The position numbers and the translations under genes are program-made. From assembly GCA_009699025.1 (NCBI GenBank), contig WLOZ01000169.1, positions 1 to 5,314 on the forward strand: a DNA stretch of 5,314 nt. The letters are read 5' to 3'. Within the stretch, counting starts at the first letter, position 1. Every line of letters begins with the position of its first letter. The stretch comes from Actinomycetota bacterium. GTDB taxonomy: Bacteria > Actinomycetota > Actinomycetes > S36-B12 > CAIYMF01. The notes beneath the pieces are model-generated. The model was given only the letters and a program-made list of their open reading frames with translations, did no database searches and had not been told where the DNA came from. Below, in pieces: positions 5,139 through 5,314 of the stretch.

Positions 5139-5314
5139 TCAGGCGGCTCGGGTGAGTTGAGTCTCGAACCGTGGCAGTAGCTCGTCGTCGAGGTCCCACC
5201 AGCCGAACCGAATCATGTCGTCCCCCTCCGCTCGAAGGCGGTCCTCGTGCCGCTTCTCGGCGTACAGATCGTCGGGGTTTGCATACTTGAGTCGGCCGTC
5301 GGCTTCCGCAATCG
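5139..5314 (-). CDS. DUF559/Vsr-like endonuclease-domain protein, C-terminal part (runs off right edge)
   Basis: The last 57 codons and the stop of a gene entering from the right edge are visible. They read A-E-A-D-G-R-L-K-Y, then D-D-L-Y-A-E-K-R-H-E-D-R-L-R, then M-I-R-F-G-W-W-D-L. This is the end of the PD-(D/E)xK-like nuclease domain found in actinobacterial DUF559 proteins, where 'E-x-D-G-x-x-K-Y', 'E-K-x-R-E-D-x-L' and 'V-x-R-x-T-W-x-D-L' occur in this order. Such proteins usually carry an AbiEi-type winged helix at the N-terminus, as in the gene at the left edge. The residue before 'DG' is A rather than the more usual D/Y neighbourhood, and 'GDDMIRF' replaces the usual 'G-W-x-V-V-R', so this may be a divergent member. 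Its full length, start and catalytic residues further upstream are outside the window. A long palindrome follows the stop by 3 bp. Confidence 0.7.
   Translation of the reverse strand, partial: IAEADGRLKYANPDDLYAEKRHEDRLRAEGDDMIRFGWWDLDDELLPRFETQLTRAA

Noticed and set aside
5068..5199. Upstream start for the beta-rich protein at 5199
   Set aside because: It would translate through the 45-bp palindrome and the end of the nuclease gene. The added residues look like non-coding translation.
1..5314. tRNA, rRNA, CRISPR array or insertion sequence
   Set aside because: No cloverleaf-like element, regularly spaced repeats, transposase motifs or target-site duplications were seen on reading both strands.

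Overview
The window looks like a chromosomal stretch of a high-GC actinobacterium. The main reason is the central gene, a bacterial XPB/Ssl2-type helicase whose sequence closely matches the actinobacterial (mycobacterial-type) XPB as I remember it. Strong G/C preference at third codon positions, several genes without a Shine-Dalgarno sequence, and two proteins of the AbiEi/DUF559 kind common in Actinobacteria agree with this. Genus cannot be read from the sequence.

Layout, left to right. Positions 1-154 (minus) hold the N-terminal end of an AbiEi-like winged-helix protein that runs off the left edge. It is preceded by a possible promoter and a small hairpin. Positions 315-1163 (minus) encode a COG3375-type GNAT acyltransferase. 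Only 17 bp away, 1181-2341 (plus) encodes an M20 metallopeptidase of the carboxypeptidase G2 type. The two start codons appear to share one symmetric promoter core whose -10 elements lie on top of each other on opposite strands. After 50 bp containing nested inverted repeats comes the XPB helicase (2392-4044, plus), overlapping by an ATGA junction a small polytopic membrane protein (4041-4550, plus). A hairpin (4542-4568) separates this rightward block from a convergent gene for a beta-rich protein of unknown function (4576-5067, minus). A 45-bp near-perfect palindrome (5091-5135) follows. The minus-strand C-terminal end of a DUF559-like endonuclease protein (5139-5314) enters from the right edge.

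How the genes may work together: the GNAT plus M20 pair recalls the known pathway in which a D-amino acid is N-succinylated by a GNAT enzyme, racemised by an NSAR/OSBS enolase-superfamily enzyme and desuccinylated by an M20 enzyme. The racemase is not in this window, so this is inference. The helicase and membrane protein look translationally coupled. The two edge genes appear to be separate members of one family (N-terminal winged helix, C-terminal PD-(D/E)xK nuclease) in the same orientation. Both lie too close to the edges to appear as complete reading frames.
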